DNA of 64,000 bases from Desulfotignum sp. (GTDB lineage Bacteria; Desulfobacterota; Desulfobacteria; Desulfobacterales; Desulfobacteraceae). This document shows positions 34,282 through 43,253 of the stretch, piece by piece. The position numbers and the translations under genes are program-made. Every line of letters begins with the position of its first letter. Within the stretch, counting starts at the first letter, position 1. The notes under the pieces are model-generated. The model was given only the letters and a program-made list of their open reading frames with translations, was not told where the DNA came from and made no database searches. Location of the stretch: positions 34,787-98,786 of the forward strand of contig JAGYOW010000007.1 of NCBI GenBank assembly GCA_018399285.1, written 5' to 3'.

Positions 34282-35538
34282 ATGACAGAACAACAGAAAA
34301 AAGAGATTGCCGTATTTCGTTTCGGGGTCATTGGCGAGTTTGTTACCGGCGCAGAACTCGATTACGGAGAAAAAGAACGGTTATTACAGCAGAAGTGTGC
34401 CCGCAAATGGTCGATTCCTTATTCCGGGCGGACCCGTCTTTCCAGAAGCACCATTCTGGGATGGATCAGGCGGTACAACGGCAGGATAGAATCTCTTTAT
34501 CCCAAAGACCGGTCTGACCAGGGAAAATCAAGATCCTTTGATGACGAAACCGCTTCTCAGATTATTAAGCTGCGGCTCGATAAGCCTGATGCTACCGTTG
34601 ATACCCTGATCGAGTCCTTGGAAAAAATCACCTGCCAAACCTACAGTTACTCAAGTGTCTACCGATTTTTGCAGTCCCGGGGACTAATGAACACCGCCCG
34701 TCCGGAAGACAGAAGAAAATTTGAGGCCCAGCATCCCAATGATTTATGGCAAAGTGATGTGATGCACGGTCCTCAGGTACTGGTCCAGGACAAACAGAGA
34801 AAAACCTATCTGATTGCTATCATGGATGACCACTCCAGGTTGATCACTGCTGCCGGATTTTATTTGTCGGAGAATTTAAAAACATACCTCACGGTGCTGG
34901 AACAGGCCTTTTTAAGCCGGGGGCTACCCAGAAAACTATATGTGGACAATGGCCCGGCGTTCAGATCTCATCATTTAAAATATGTGGCAGCGTCTTTATC
35001 CATCGCCCTGATCCATGCAAGACCGTACAAGCCCCAGGGAAAAGGTAAAATTGAGCGCTGGTTCAGAACCGTGAGATTGCAGTTCCTTCAAAAGTTCACC
35101 GGCAAAACCCTTCCGGATTTGAATACCGCTTTTGATAAATGGCTCAACGATGTTTATCACCAGCGCAAACACGGCAGCACCGGTGAAACCCCGTTTAAAA
35201 GGTTTACCTCATCCATGGAATGCATTAGGACGGCTCCGCCGGATCTGAAAGACCATTTTCGAAAAACCCTCCGGCGCAAAGTAGCCAAAGACCGGACCAT
35301 CACCCTTAACGGCAATATGTTTGAAGCACCGGTAGCTCTGATCGGAAGACATGTAGATGTCAAATACCATGAAGATACGCCCCAAAAGGCTGAAGTGGTT
35401 TATAAAAGCAAATCATACGGCTTGTTAACCCCTGTGGATCTGTCGGTTAACTGCCGTGTTAAAAGAGATCGATGGAACGAAAACGATATCCGGATCTTCC
35501 CTAAATATTCTGATTACAAGGGAGGTCAGCTGCTATGA
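34282..35538 (+). CDS. DDE transposase with integrase core (TniA/IS481-like)
   Basis: 418 residues: an N-terminal helix-turn-helix part (LSRSTILGWIRRYNGRIESL), an rve integrase core with the catalytic triad visible as LWQSDVMHGP (D), YVDNGPAFRSHHLK (D) and PQGKGKIERWFRTVR (E), and a C-terminal beta-barrel like the Mu transposase C domain (RTITLNGNMFEAPVALIGRH). It follows an AAGGAGGATGT ribosome site and overlaps the ATPase gene by four bases. The pairing of transposase and ATPase is shared with Tn7, Tn552 and Tn5053-type elements. Confidence 0.9.
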   Translation: MTEQQKKEIAVFRFGVIGEFVTGAELDYGEKERLLQQKCARKWSIPYSGRTRLSRSTILGWIRRYNGRIESLYPKDRSDQGKSRSFDDETASQIIKLRLDKPDATVDTLIESLEKITCQTYSYSSVYRFLQSRGLMNTARPEDRRKFEAQHPNDLWQSDVMHGPQVLVQDKQRKTYLIAIMDDHSRLITAAGFYLSENLKTYLTVLEQAFLSRGLPRKLYVDNGPAFRSHHLKYVAASLSIALIHARPYKPQGKGKIERWFRTVRLQFLQKFTGKTLPDLNTAFDKWLNDVYHQRKHGSTGETPFKRFTSSMECIRTAPPDLKDHFRKTLRRKVAKDRTITLNGNMFEAPVALIGRHVDVKYHEDTPQKAEVVYKSKSYGLLTPVDLSVNCRVKRDRWNENDIRIFPKYSDYKGGQLL

Positions 35539-36344
35539 GTGACACATACAGAACCTTTTTCGGGTTGTCCAAGGAGGCCTTCCCGGCCCAGATTGATATT
35601 GATGAAATCCTGGTCACCCCTGAAGTTACCGGTGTCAAAAACAGATTTGACTATGCCGTCCGTTTAGGGTGCAGTGCTGTTATTACCGGGGATGTGGGCA
35701 GCGGCAAATCAACCGCCTTGAGATATTCGGCTTCATTGCTGCATGCTTCCGAGTACAAGGTGTTTTACGTGACAGCCTCAACCGGTTCCATTATTGAACT
35801 GTACCGCCAGATCGTCGAAGAACTGGGCATTGACAGATCATCCACATCCAGGGCCGTCATGACCTCCATTATTAAAAATGAGATCCGGGAGTTTGTTCAG
35901 GGCAAAAAGATGAAAACGGTGCTGATCATAGATGAAGCATCCCTCCTGCGTATGGAAGTATTTGCAGAACTCCACACCCTTGTCCAGTTTGAAAAGGACT
36001 CCAGAACCTGGTTGCCTGTAATCCTTGCCGGTCAGCCGACACTGATTGATAAGCTTCAGTACCGGACGTCCATCCCGTTTGCTTCACGAATCGTGGCCAA
36101 AAGCCATCTGGAGGGCCTGGATATCAATGGGATGAGATCCTATCTTGTTCATCATTTGAAATTGTGCGGGGTGGATACCAACTTCTTCTCTGATCAGGCG
36201 ATAACAGCGATCCATCAGGGATCAGGCGGTCTTTTACGAAAAGCCAACAACCTTGCCAGAGGATCGCTGATTGCGGCTGCCGCGGAAAAATCCATGACAG
36301 TGTCGGCGGAACACGTTCGCATCGCATCCTCTGAAATTTTTTAA
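35535..36344 (+). CDS. AAA ATPase transposition helper (TniB/ExeA-like)
   Basis: 269 residues with Walker A GDVGSGKSTALRYS (about 55-68), Walker B TVLIIDEASLL, sensor region LPVILAGQPTL and an arginine-finger region (PFASRIVAKSHLEGL), as in ExeA/TniB-type ATPases. In Tn7-like and Tn5053-like elements the ATPase selects the target and activates the transposase. Translation is coupled to the transposase by an ATGA overlap. No TnsD/TniQ-like target selector is present. Confidence 0.88.
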   Translation: MSDTYRTFFGLSKEAFPAQIDIDEILVTPEVTGVKNRFDYAVRLGCSAVITGDVGSGKSTALRYSASLLHASEYKVFYVTASTGSIIELYRQIVEELGIDRSSTSRAVMTSIIKNEIREFVQGKKMKTVLIIDEASLLRMEVFAELHTLVQFEKDSRTWLPVILAGQPTLIDKLQYRTSIPFASRIVAKSHLEGLDINGMRSYLVHHLKLCGVDTNFFSDQAITAIHQGSGGLLRKANNLARGSLIAAAAEKSMTVSAEHVRIASSEIF

Positions 36345-36357
36345 CATTGGAGATGTC

Positions 36358-36576
36358 ATGACTGAAGAACAACTTGAAACCAGAATCGAGCAGATCGTCG
36401 ATCAAATGGGATATCTAATGATGGATATCCTTCTCATGAGTCTTAAAAAAATTAATACGGAAAACCAGCTTCTTCATGAATTGCTGGAGATACGGCTGGC
36501 TGATCAAAAAGAAGAATTTTACAATTTCGGTGAAACGGAGCCGGGCTCTGCTGGGGAGCAACCCGGTAAGGGATAA
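36358..36576 (+). CDS. Small helical protein at the end of the transposon operon
   Basis: A 72-residue, Leu/Glu-rich, probably coiled-coil protein (MTEEQLETRIEQIVDQMGYL) 13 bases after the ATPase stop. I do not recognise the family. Its position suggests an accessory factor of the element. Short length lowers confidence that it is expressed. Confidence 0.5.
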   Translation: MTEEQLETRIEQIVDQMGYLMMDILLMSLKKINTENQLLHELLEIRLADQKEEFYNFGETEPGSAGEQPGKG

Positions 36577-36755
36577 CCGGAAGTGGGTAGCATTAAATAA
36601 TGCACCAAGGGGGAGGCGGGGAACCCTGCTTCCCCCATCTTCATTATTTAAGCTTTCCCACCCATGCCTTAAAAACCCAATAAAATCAGTCTGAGCGAAG
36701 CGACTTCCCAATTTGTTCAGAATAAAACCAAACATACCCAACCAGTTCAAAATAA

Positions 36756-38937
36756 TCAGAAAATAAAAGTCAGGATAAAAGACAAATCAACACCGCTGAT
36801 GGGAAAACAGAAGCATCGCCGCTCATCGGACAGCTTGAAACCCTGATAAAAGGCATGCTGAACCCAAAGACCCTCCTGGACCTGATCCGGCATTTCATTG
36901 TATTTGAAGCCTCCAAAAAAGAAGACCGGGAAACCGGCATTATCACCATGGAGACCGTTAAGAAACTGGCATCTTACCATCAGTACTATGCGGTCAATCT
37001 GGCCGTGGAATCCACCCTGAGAGCGGCAGGAACGCCGGAGACACCGGGAACAGCCGAAGACCCCAAAGCCTATGGTCTGGCAACGGTCACCTCTCAGCCC
37101 AAAGGGGACCGCAAAGGGGGTGTGGTATGGCATACCCAGGGAAGCGGAAAATCTCTGTCTATGGTCTTTTATACCGGCAAGATTGTTCTGGCCATGGATA
37201 ATCCCACAGTGGTCGTCATCACCGATAGAAACGATCTGGATGACCAGTTGTACGATACATTTGCCGCCTCAAAGCAGCTTTTACGCCAGGAACCGGTTCA
37301 GGCCAAAGACCAGGACCACCTCAAGGAATTACTCAAGGTGGCCTCCGGGGGCGTGGTGTTTACAACCATTCAGAAATTCTCCCCGGACAACGGCAATGTC
37401 TACGAGACCCTTTCCAATCGCAGAAATATCGTGGTGATTGCGGATGAAGCCCACCGGACCCAGTATGGATTCAGTGCAAAGACCATTGATGACAAAGATG
37501 CACAAGGAAACGTCATCGGTAAAAAAGTGGTCTACGGGTTTGCCAAATACATGCGGGATGCCCTGCCATATGCCACCTACCTGGGGTTTACCGGGACCCC
37601 CATCGAGAGCACGGATGTGAACACCCCGGCGGTATTCGGCAACTATATTGACGTGTATGACATTGCCCAGGCCGTGGAAGACGGGGCCACGGTTCGGATC
37701 TTTTATGAAAGCCGTCTGGCCAAAATCAGCCTGAGTGAAGCGGGCAGAAAACTGGTGGCCGACCTGGATGCCACCCTGGCACAGGATGACCTGACAGAGA
37801 CCCAGAAGGCCAAGGCCAAATGGACCCAGCTGGAAGCACTCATCGGCAGTGAAGACCGGATTGAACAGGTAGCCCAGGATATCATCGGGCATTTTGAATC
37901 GCGCCAGGAAGTGTTCGAAGGAAAGGCCATGGTGGTTGCCATGTCCCGAAGGATCGCCGCGGATTTGTATGCCGCTATGGTGGCCATGAGGCCCGGGTGG
38001 CACAAAGATGACTTGAAAAAAGGCGTGATAAAGGTGGTGATGACCTCTAAGTCTTCAGACGGTCCTGAAATCTCAAAGCACCATACCACCAAAGACCAGC
38101 GCCGGATGCTGGCGGAACGCATGAGAGATCCGGAAGATGAACTCAAGATAGTCATTGTGCGGGACATGTGGCTCACCGGATTTGATGTCCCCTGCATGCA
38201 CACCATGTATATCGACAAGCCCATGAAGGGTCACAACCTGATGCAGGCCATTGCCAGGGTGAACCGGGTATACAAGGACAAGCCGGGTGGTCTCGTGGTG
38301 GATTACCTGGGGATTGCCTCGGATCTTAAAAAAGCCCTGTCCTTCTATTCAGACAGTGGCGGCAAAGGGGACCCGGCCATTGCCCAGGAACAAGCCGTGA
38401 CTCTGATGCTCGAAAAGCTCGAAGTGGTCTCCCAGATGTATCACGGATTTGCCTATGAGGACTATTTTGAAGCCGAAACCGGCAAAAAGCTGTCCATCAT
38501 CCTGGGAGCGGAAGAACACATCCTGGGCCTGGAGAACGGAAAAAAACGGTACATCAATGAGGTCAGTGCGCTGTCCAGGGCGTTTTCCATTGCGGTCCCC
38601 CATGAGCAGGCCATGGACGTCAAAGATGAGGTCGGGTTCTTTCAGGCGGTCAAATCCCGGCTGGCAAAGTTCGACGGAACCGGATCAGGCCAAACAGACG
38701 AAGAAATGGAGACCGCCATCCGTCAAGTCATCGACAAGGCCCTGGTGAGCGACCAGGTGATTGACGTGTTTGATGCGGCAGGAATCAAAAAGCCGGATAT
38801 CAGTGTGCTTTCAGAGGAGTTCCTTTTGGAAGTCAGGGACATGGAGCACAAGAATGTTGCCCTGGAAGTCCTCAAAAAGCTGCTCAATGATGAAATCAGA
38901 AGCCGGACCAAAAAGAACCTGATCCCGGATGGTGTTC
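36756..38937 (+). pseudogene. hsdR: Type I restriction enzyme R subunit (HsdR), truncated at both ends
   Basis: The frame is open from 36756; the first ATG is at 36855. Homology runs from [20 protein letters not shown] and [12 protein letters not shown] through the helicase motifs [14 protein letters not shown] (I), [26 protein letters not shown] (II), [10 protein letters not shown] (III) and [27 protein letters not shown] (V/VI). It stops abruptly at RSRTKKNL, where sequence switches to an ABC ATPase. The N-terminal nuclease domain (about 250 residues) and part of the C-terminus are missing, so it cannot restrict DNA. No hsdM or hsdS is in the window. Confidence 0.85.
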
Positions 38938-39728
38938 GGGCGGGATGTGGTTTTTAACATCAACAGAGAACCCTGGTCCGGGCAACCCCGTGCTGCACGC
39001 AGACCGGATCCATGTGACCGGAGACATGGGATTGCCGGCAATTAAGGAATCAGCTTTGATCTTTATGAAAATGAAATTTTCGGCATTGCCGGGGTGGCGG
39101 GAAACGGGCAGCGGGAACTGGCGGAAGCCATCACAGGAATCCGAAAAATCGACAAAGGACAGGTGCGCATCAACGGCAAAAATATCACCAACCTGTCTCC
39201 GCGCAAAATATATGACCACGGGATCTCCATGTCCCTGAAGAACGCATCCGGTTCGGCATTGCCCCGGGTCTGTTTCTTTATGACAATGCCATCTTGAAAC
39301 AGCATCACTTAAAAAATTTTCCGGGGACATTTTCTCAGATACCAATATATCAAGGATCACACCGGAATCTTGTGACGGAATTCAACGTGTCTACACCTTC
39401 CATTAACAGTCAGATCAGAAACCTGTCCGGCGGCAATATTCAGAAACTGATTCTGGGGCGGGAAATCAGCGAACAGCCCCAGCTGCTGGTGGCATCCCAC
39501 CCCACTTACGGCCTGGATGTGGGGGCCACGGAATTTTTACGCCAGCATCTCGCTCAGACTGCGCGGCCAAGGCAGCAGCATCCTGCTGTTTTCGAGGATC
39601 TGGAAGAGATTTTGAGCTTTGCGACCGGATCGGTGTGCTTTTGCCGGTGAATTCATAGGCATTTTGATTCCCATGATGATCGTCTGTGTGATATCGGCCT
39701 GATGATGGCCGGATCCAAACAGTTCTGA
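38938..39728 (+). pseudogene. Nucleoside-type ABC transporter ATPase, second half, frameshifted
   Basis: Pieces in several frames join into the C-terminal half of a RbsA/NupO-like ATPase: [32 protein letters not shown] (Walker A region), ELAEAITGIRKIDKGQVRI, then NLSGGNIQKLILGREISEQP (signature motif), HPTYGLDVGATEFL, ILLFSEDLEEIL and a C-terminal IGLMMAGSKQF ending at 39728. At least four frame changes and several in-frame stops break it. The first ATPase half is absent, cut off at the hsdR junction. The gene is not functional as read. Confidence 0.8.
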
Positions 39729-39759
39729 TTTTAATTTTAATAGAGTTGTCCCATGATAC

Positions 39760-40825
39760 ATGTCACATCCTCAGACAGATACCGGATCACCCGCTGGCGG
39801 GGTCGTGATGACTAATATCTTATCTTTGGCCGCAGGACTTGGGGTCATCAGTTTTATTTTCATGATTGCCGGGGTCAACCCGCTGTTCGCCATTTCAGAA
39901 ATTTTCCAGGGATCGTTCGGTTCTGTATACGGGTTCAAAGAAACCGTCACCAAAGCCATCCCTTGATACTCATCGGCAGCGGCCTGACCCTGGCCTTCCG
40001 GGCCAAGTTCTGGAATATCGGGGCCGAAGGCCAGTTGCTCATGGGCGCGATCTTTGCCACCTGGACCGGTCTGAGCTTTGGAGACACCCTGCCTGCCTGG
40101 GGCATTATTCCGCTGATGTTTGCCGCCGGTTTTCTGGGCGGTGCGTTGTGGGGCATCATTCCGGCCATTTTAAAAATCAAATATGCCATCAACGAAGTGA
40201 TCTCCACGCTGATGCTCAATTATATCTGTGCCCACATCCTGACCATGCTCATTGTCGGCCCCTGGAAAGGGGCACAGTTCGTTCCCGGCACGGATTCCCT
40301 GCCGGAAGCAGCGATACTCAGTGTGATTCCCGGATCCCGGATCATTATGTCACACTGATTCTGGCCCTGGCCTGTGCTGCTATTCTGACCATGATCATTT
40401 ACTGGACCCGGTTCGGATATGAAGCCCGGGTGGTGGGGGAAAATCCGGAAGCCGGCAAATATGCGGGCATCGATTTTCTGAAAACCACCCTGATCCTCAT
40501 GGCCATCTCCGGCGGACTGGCCGGCATGGCCGGTGTGGGGGAAGTCGCCGGCATTCATCAATACTTAGGGTATCCGGATTCCATGTCATCGGGATATGGA
40601 TTCACCGCCATTATCGTGGCATGGCTGGCCAAACTCAACCCATTGTATACCGTTTTATCCGGCCTGTTTTTTGCGGGAATTCTGGTGGGGGGGGATGCCA
40701 TCCAGATTTCTTTGGGACTGCCGGCCGCCACCGTGGACATCGTCAACGGCACCCTGTTGATCTTTCTGATCATGGGCGATTATTTTCTGAACCATAAAAT
40801 TTCCATCACATTTTCAACCCGATAG
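39760..40825 (+). pseudogene. Nucleoside-type ABC transporter permease, two frameshifts
   Basis: Three overlapping frames make one permease of the NupP/BmpC type: N-terminal part (39760-39966, ending ETVTKAIP), middle (from about 39963, LILIGSGLTLAFRAKFWNIG and GAEGQLLMGAIFATW) and C-terminal part (from about 40345, YVTLILALACAAILTMIIYW to FSTR). Frame breaks lie near 39963 and 40345. FRAKFWNIGAEGQ is the hallmark of simple-sugar/nucleoside permeases. Repair of two bases would restore a full-length protein, so a sequencing error remains possible. Confidence 0.8.
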
Positions 40826-40836
40826 GAACCCCGACC

Positions 40837-41757
40837 ATGGAAGAGATCATCATATCAACACTTCAGCGCACCCTGGTGGCGGGCACACCGCTGCTTTTGG
40901 CCACCACCGGGGAAATCATCTGTGAACGAAGCGGGATCCTCAACCTGGGCGTGGAAGGTGTCATGGCCCTGGGGGCCGTCACTGCCTTCATTGTCACCAT
41001 GACCACGGGGTCCCCCTGGCTGGGGGTGCTGGCGGCACTGGTCGCCGGCATGGTCATTTCCATCATCCATGCCGTGGCATCAGTAACGCTTCAGGCCAAC
41101 CAGGTGGTGTCGGGCCTGGCATTGACCATGCTGGGACTGGGATTGTCCGGCATGGTGGGAAAACCCTATGTGGGCAAACCGCTGACCATCAAAATGGAAA
41201 ATATCACCATCCCCGTCCTGTCGGATATTCCTTTCATCGGCAAGGCCGTGTTCAGTCAGAGTCCCTTTTTTTTCCTGGCCATTGCACTGGCATTAGGGGC
41301 CTGGTTTCTGCTGGAAAGAACCCGGCTGGGCATTCAGATCCGGTCCACGGGAGAAAATCCCAAAGCCACGGAAACCCAGGGCGTGAACGTATTTCTGATC
41401 CGGTATCTGTCCGTGATCATCGGCGGCGGTTTTTCAGCGTTGGCCGGGGCCCACCTGTCCATTTCCTATTCCAAATCCTGGATCGAAGGCATGACCGCAG
41501 GAAGGGGCTGGATTGCCATTGCCCTGACCATTTTCGCGTTGTGGAACCCGGGCCGGGCCATCTGGGCCGCATTTCTGTTCGGTGGAATTTTCGTTGTCCA
41601 GTATCTGATGCAGCCTTTGGGGATATCGCCGAATTTTTTAGCCATGCTGCCTTATATCGCCACATTGTTGATTCTTTTGCTCATCAGCCTGAAAGACCCC
41701 AGAAAACTCAATGCCCCTGCCATGCTTTCCACGCCGTATAAAAGAGGCGAGCGCTGA
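40837..41757 (+). CDS. Nucleoside-type ABC transporter permease (NupQ-like)
   Basis: A 306-residue membrane protein with about eight to nine helices and the family motif ERSGILNLGVEGVMALGAV near residue 29, VSGLALTMLGLGLSGMVG and ENPKATETQGVNVFLIRY. It is the intact second permease of the BMP-type purine/ribonucleoside importer whose other genes are broken. It starts 11 bases after the first permease. With the binding protein and ATPase lost it is unlikely to work alone. Confidence 0.88.
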   Translation: MEEIIISTLQRTLVAGTPLLLATTGEIICERSGILNLGVEGVMALGAVTAFIVTMTTGSPWLGVLAALVAGMVISIIHAVASVTLQANQVVSGLALTMLGLGLSGMVGKPYVGKPLTIKMENITIPVLSDIPFIGKAVFSQSPFFFLAIALALGAWFLLERTRLGIQIRSTGENPKATETQGVNVFLIRYLSVIIGGGFSALAGAHLSISYSKSWIEGMTAGRGWIAIALTIFALWNPGRAIWAAFLFGGIFVVQYLMQPLGISPNFLAMLPYIATLLILLLISLKDPRKLNAPAMLSTPYKRGER

Positions 41758-41781
41758 TATTTATTTTGATTTTTGGTTTTT

Positions 41782-41797
41782 TATGATAATTATCATA
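41782..41797. promoter_or_regulatory. Fur-box-like palindrome upstream of the M48 protease gene
   Basis: TATGATAATTATCATA is a perfect 16-base palindrome close to the GATAAT hexamer array of Fur boxes, 38 bases before the ATG at 41836. Iron control of the protease is suggested, not shown. Confidence 0.5.
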
Positions 41798-41835
41798 CCA
41801 TAACCCTTCAACCAGAAATCAGGTACTCTTTTTTT

Positions 41836-43245
41836 ATGAGACGCATCAGTGCAATAACAGCCATTTTTTTTATGGTGATGACTTTTTTACCCGCACCGGC
41901 AACTGCCATCTCCATACCGGATGAACTGGAACTGGCGGATGAATTCATGCAGGTGATTCACCAGCAGCAGGTCATTTTAGATGATCCTGCGGCCAATCAT
42001 ATGATCAATGAAATCGGCCGGCATATATTGGCACAGCTGCCGCCCCAGCCTTTCAATTTTTCCTTTTACCTGATCAATGACGGCACATTCAATGCCTTTG
42101 CCAGCCCCGGAGCAAACATCTTTGTGCACCGGGGATTGATCACGGCCCTTTCCAGCACGGATGAACTGGCCGGGATTCTGGCCCATGAAATCGCCCATGC
42201 CATCAGCCGGCATGTGTCTCAATCCATTGACCGGTCCAAACTGGTAAATATGGGCACCCTGGCCGGGGTGCTGGCCGGCATTATCGTGGGCTCGGCCGGC
42301 GGCGGCGGTGAGGCAGCCCAGGCCCTGACCATGGGATCCATGGCCGCCGGATATTCATCCATGCTCACCTATACCCGGGAAAATGAAACCGAAGCCGACC
42401 AGAAAGCCTTTACAATGCTTCAACAAACCTGCTTTTCTCCAAAAGGATTGCTGGACAGTCTCAACAAACTGAGGGCTGCGGATTACATGGGCATGGAAGG
42501 TATTCCGGATTATTTCAAAACCCATCCCGGCACGGGTTCACGCATCGCCCATCTGTCCGCGCTGCTCTCGGATTACACCCATGAAACCCCTGTGGAGGAT
42601 ACCTTCCCGGTCACGTACAACTACGATATGGTCAAATACCGGATCATCGGGTTGTACGAACCCGTTGCCGACAGTATTAAAACCATTGAATCCCGAATTT
42701 CCGAAGATGCTTCCAACCCGGCACTGTATTATGGGCTGGGCCTGTTGTATGCCAGGGAAAACCGGCGGGATCAAGCCATTGTCCAATTGCAGAAAGCCCT
42801 TTCGTTCGATCCCATGGACCCGCTGATTCTTCTGGATTTAGGCCGCATCTACGCCCTTGACGGCCAGTATGACAAAGCCATGAATATCCTGCCGGGAATC
42901 CAGTCCGATCCGGTTCTGGGAACTTGGGCCCGGTACTACCTGGCCGTGGCCCAGCTGGAATCCGGAGATGTGCCGTCAGCCGAACAGAACCTGACCCGGG
43001 TCATCGAGACATCCCCGAAATCTTTTCCCAGGGCCTATTATCACCTGGGTGCCATCATGTCCCGAAAAAACAGGATTGCCCTGTCCCACTATTACTTAGG
43101 CATCTATTATGATCTGATGCAGGATTCAAAAAATGCGACCCGCCATCTGAAACGGGCGATAGACCAGGGATTGGATGATCCGGATACAAAGACCGCCGCA
43201 GAAGAACGCTTAAAACGGATCTCCTCCGGCAAACGCCCGTCCTGA
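41836..43245 (+). CDS. M48 family metalloprotease with TPR repeats (BepA-like)
   Basis: 469 residues from the start at 41836, which gives a signal peptide MRRISAITAIFFMVMTFLPA ending near ATA; the upstream start at 41773 would run through the palindrome. The protease domain has GILAHEIAHAISRHVSQ (zinc HExxH) and ENETEADQKAFTML (third ligand). TPR-type repeats follow from about residue 290 (ALYYGLGLLYARENRRDQAI, PLILLDLGRIYALDGQYDKA). This matches BepA/YfgC-type periplasmic proteases that monitor outer-membrane protein assembly. It converges on the EF-G gene with only 8 bases between stops. Confidence 0.9.
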   Translation: MRRISAITAIFFMVMTFLPAPATAISIPDELELADEFMQVIHQQQVILDDPAANHMINEIGRHILAQLPPQPFNFSFYLINDGTFNAFASPGANIFVHRGLITALSSTDELAGILAHEIAHAISRHVSQSIDRSKLVNMGTLAGVLAGIIVGSAGGGGEAAQALTMGSMAAGYSSMLTYTRENETEADQKAFTMLQQTCFSPKGLLDSLNKLRAADYMGMEGIPDYFKTHPGTGSRIAHLSALLSDYTHETPVEDTFPVTYNYDMVKYRIIGLYEPVADSIKTIESRISEDASNPALYYGLGLLYARENRRDQAIVQLQKALSFDPMDPLILLDLGRIYALDGQYDKAMNILPGIQSDPVLGTWARYYLAVAQLESGDVPSAEQNLTRVIETSPKSFPRAYYHLGAIMSRKNRIALSHYYLGIYYDLMQDSKNATRHLKRAIDQGLDDPDTKTAAEERLKRISSGKRPS

Positions 43246-43253
43246 CAACCTCA

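Larger units (their letters stand above)
33593..36772. mobile_element. TniA/TniB-like transposon with helper ATPase
   Basis: A four-gene element: zinc-ribbon protein, DDE transposase, AAA ATPase and a small 72-residue protein. Candidate ends start with TGAC (33593 and, inverted, 36772). Each end holds two copies of ATTATTYTG-like sites, direct at 33616 and 33641, and inverted at 36748-36756 and (TTTATTCTG) 36718-36726. A 10-base hairpin at 33660-33693 (AAAGGGCGAT arms) may block read-through. At 36595-36651 nested stems around GGGGG/CCCCC look like the terminator of the element's own operon. The exact ends and target duplication are unproven. Confidence 0.6.
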
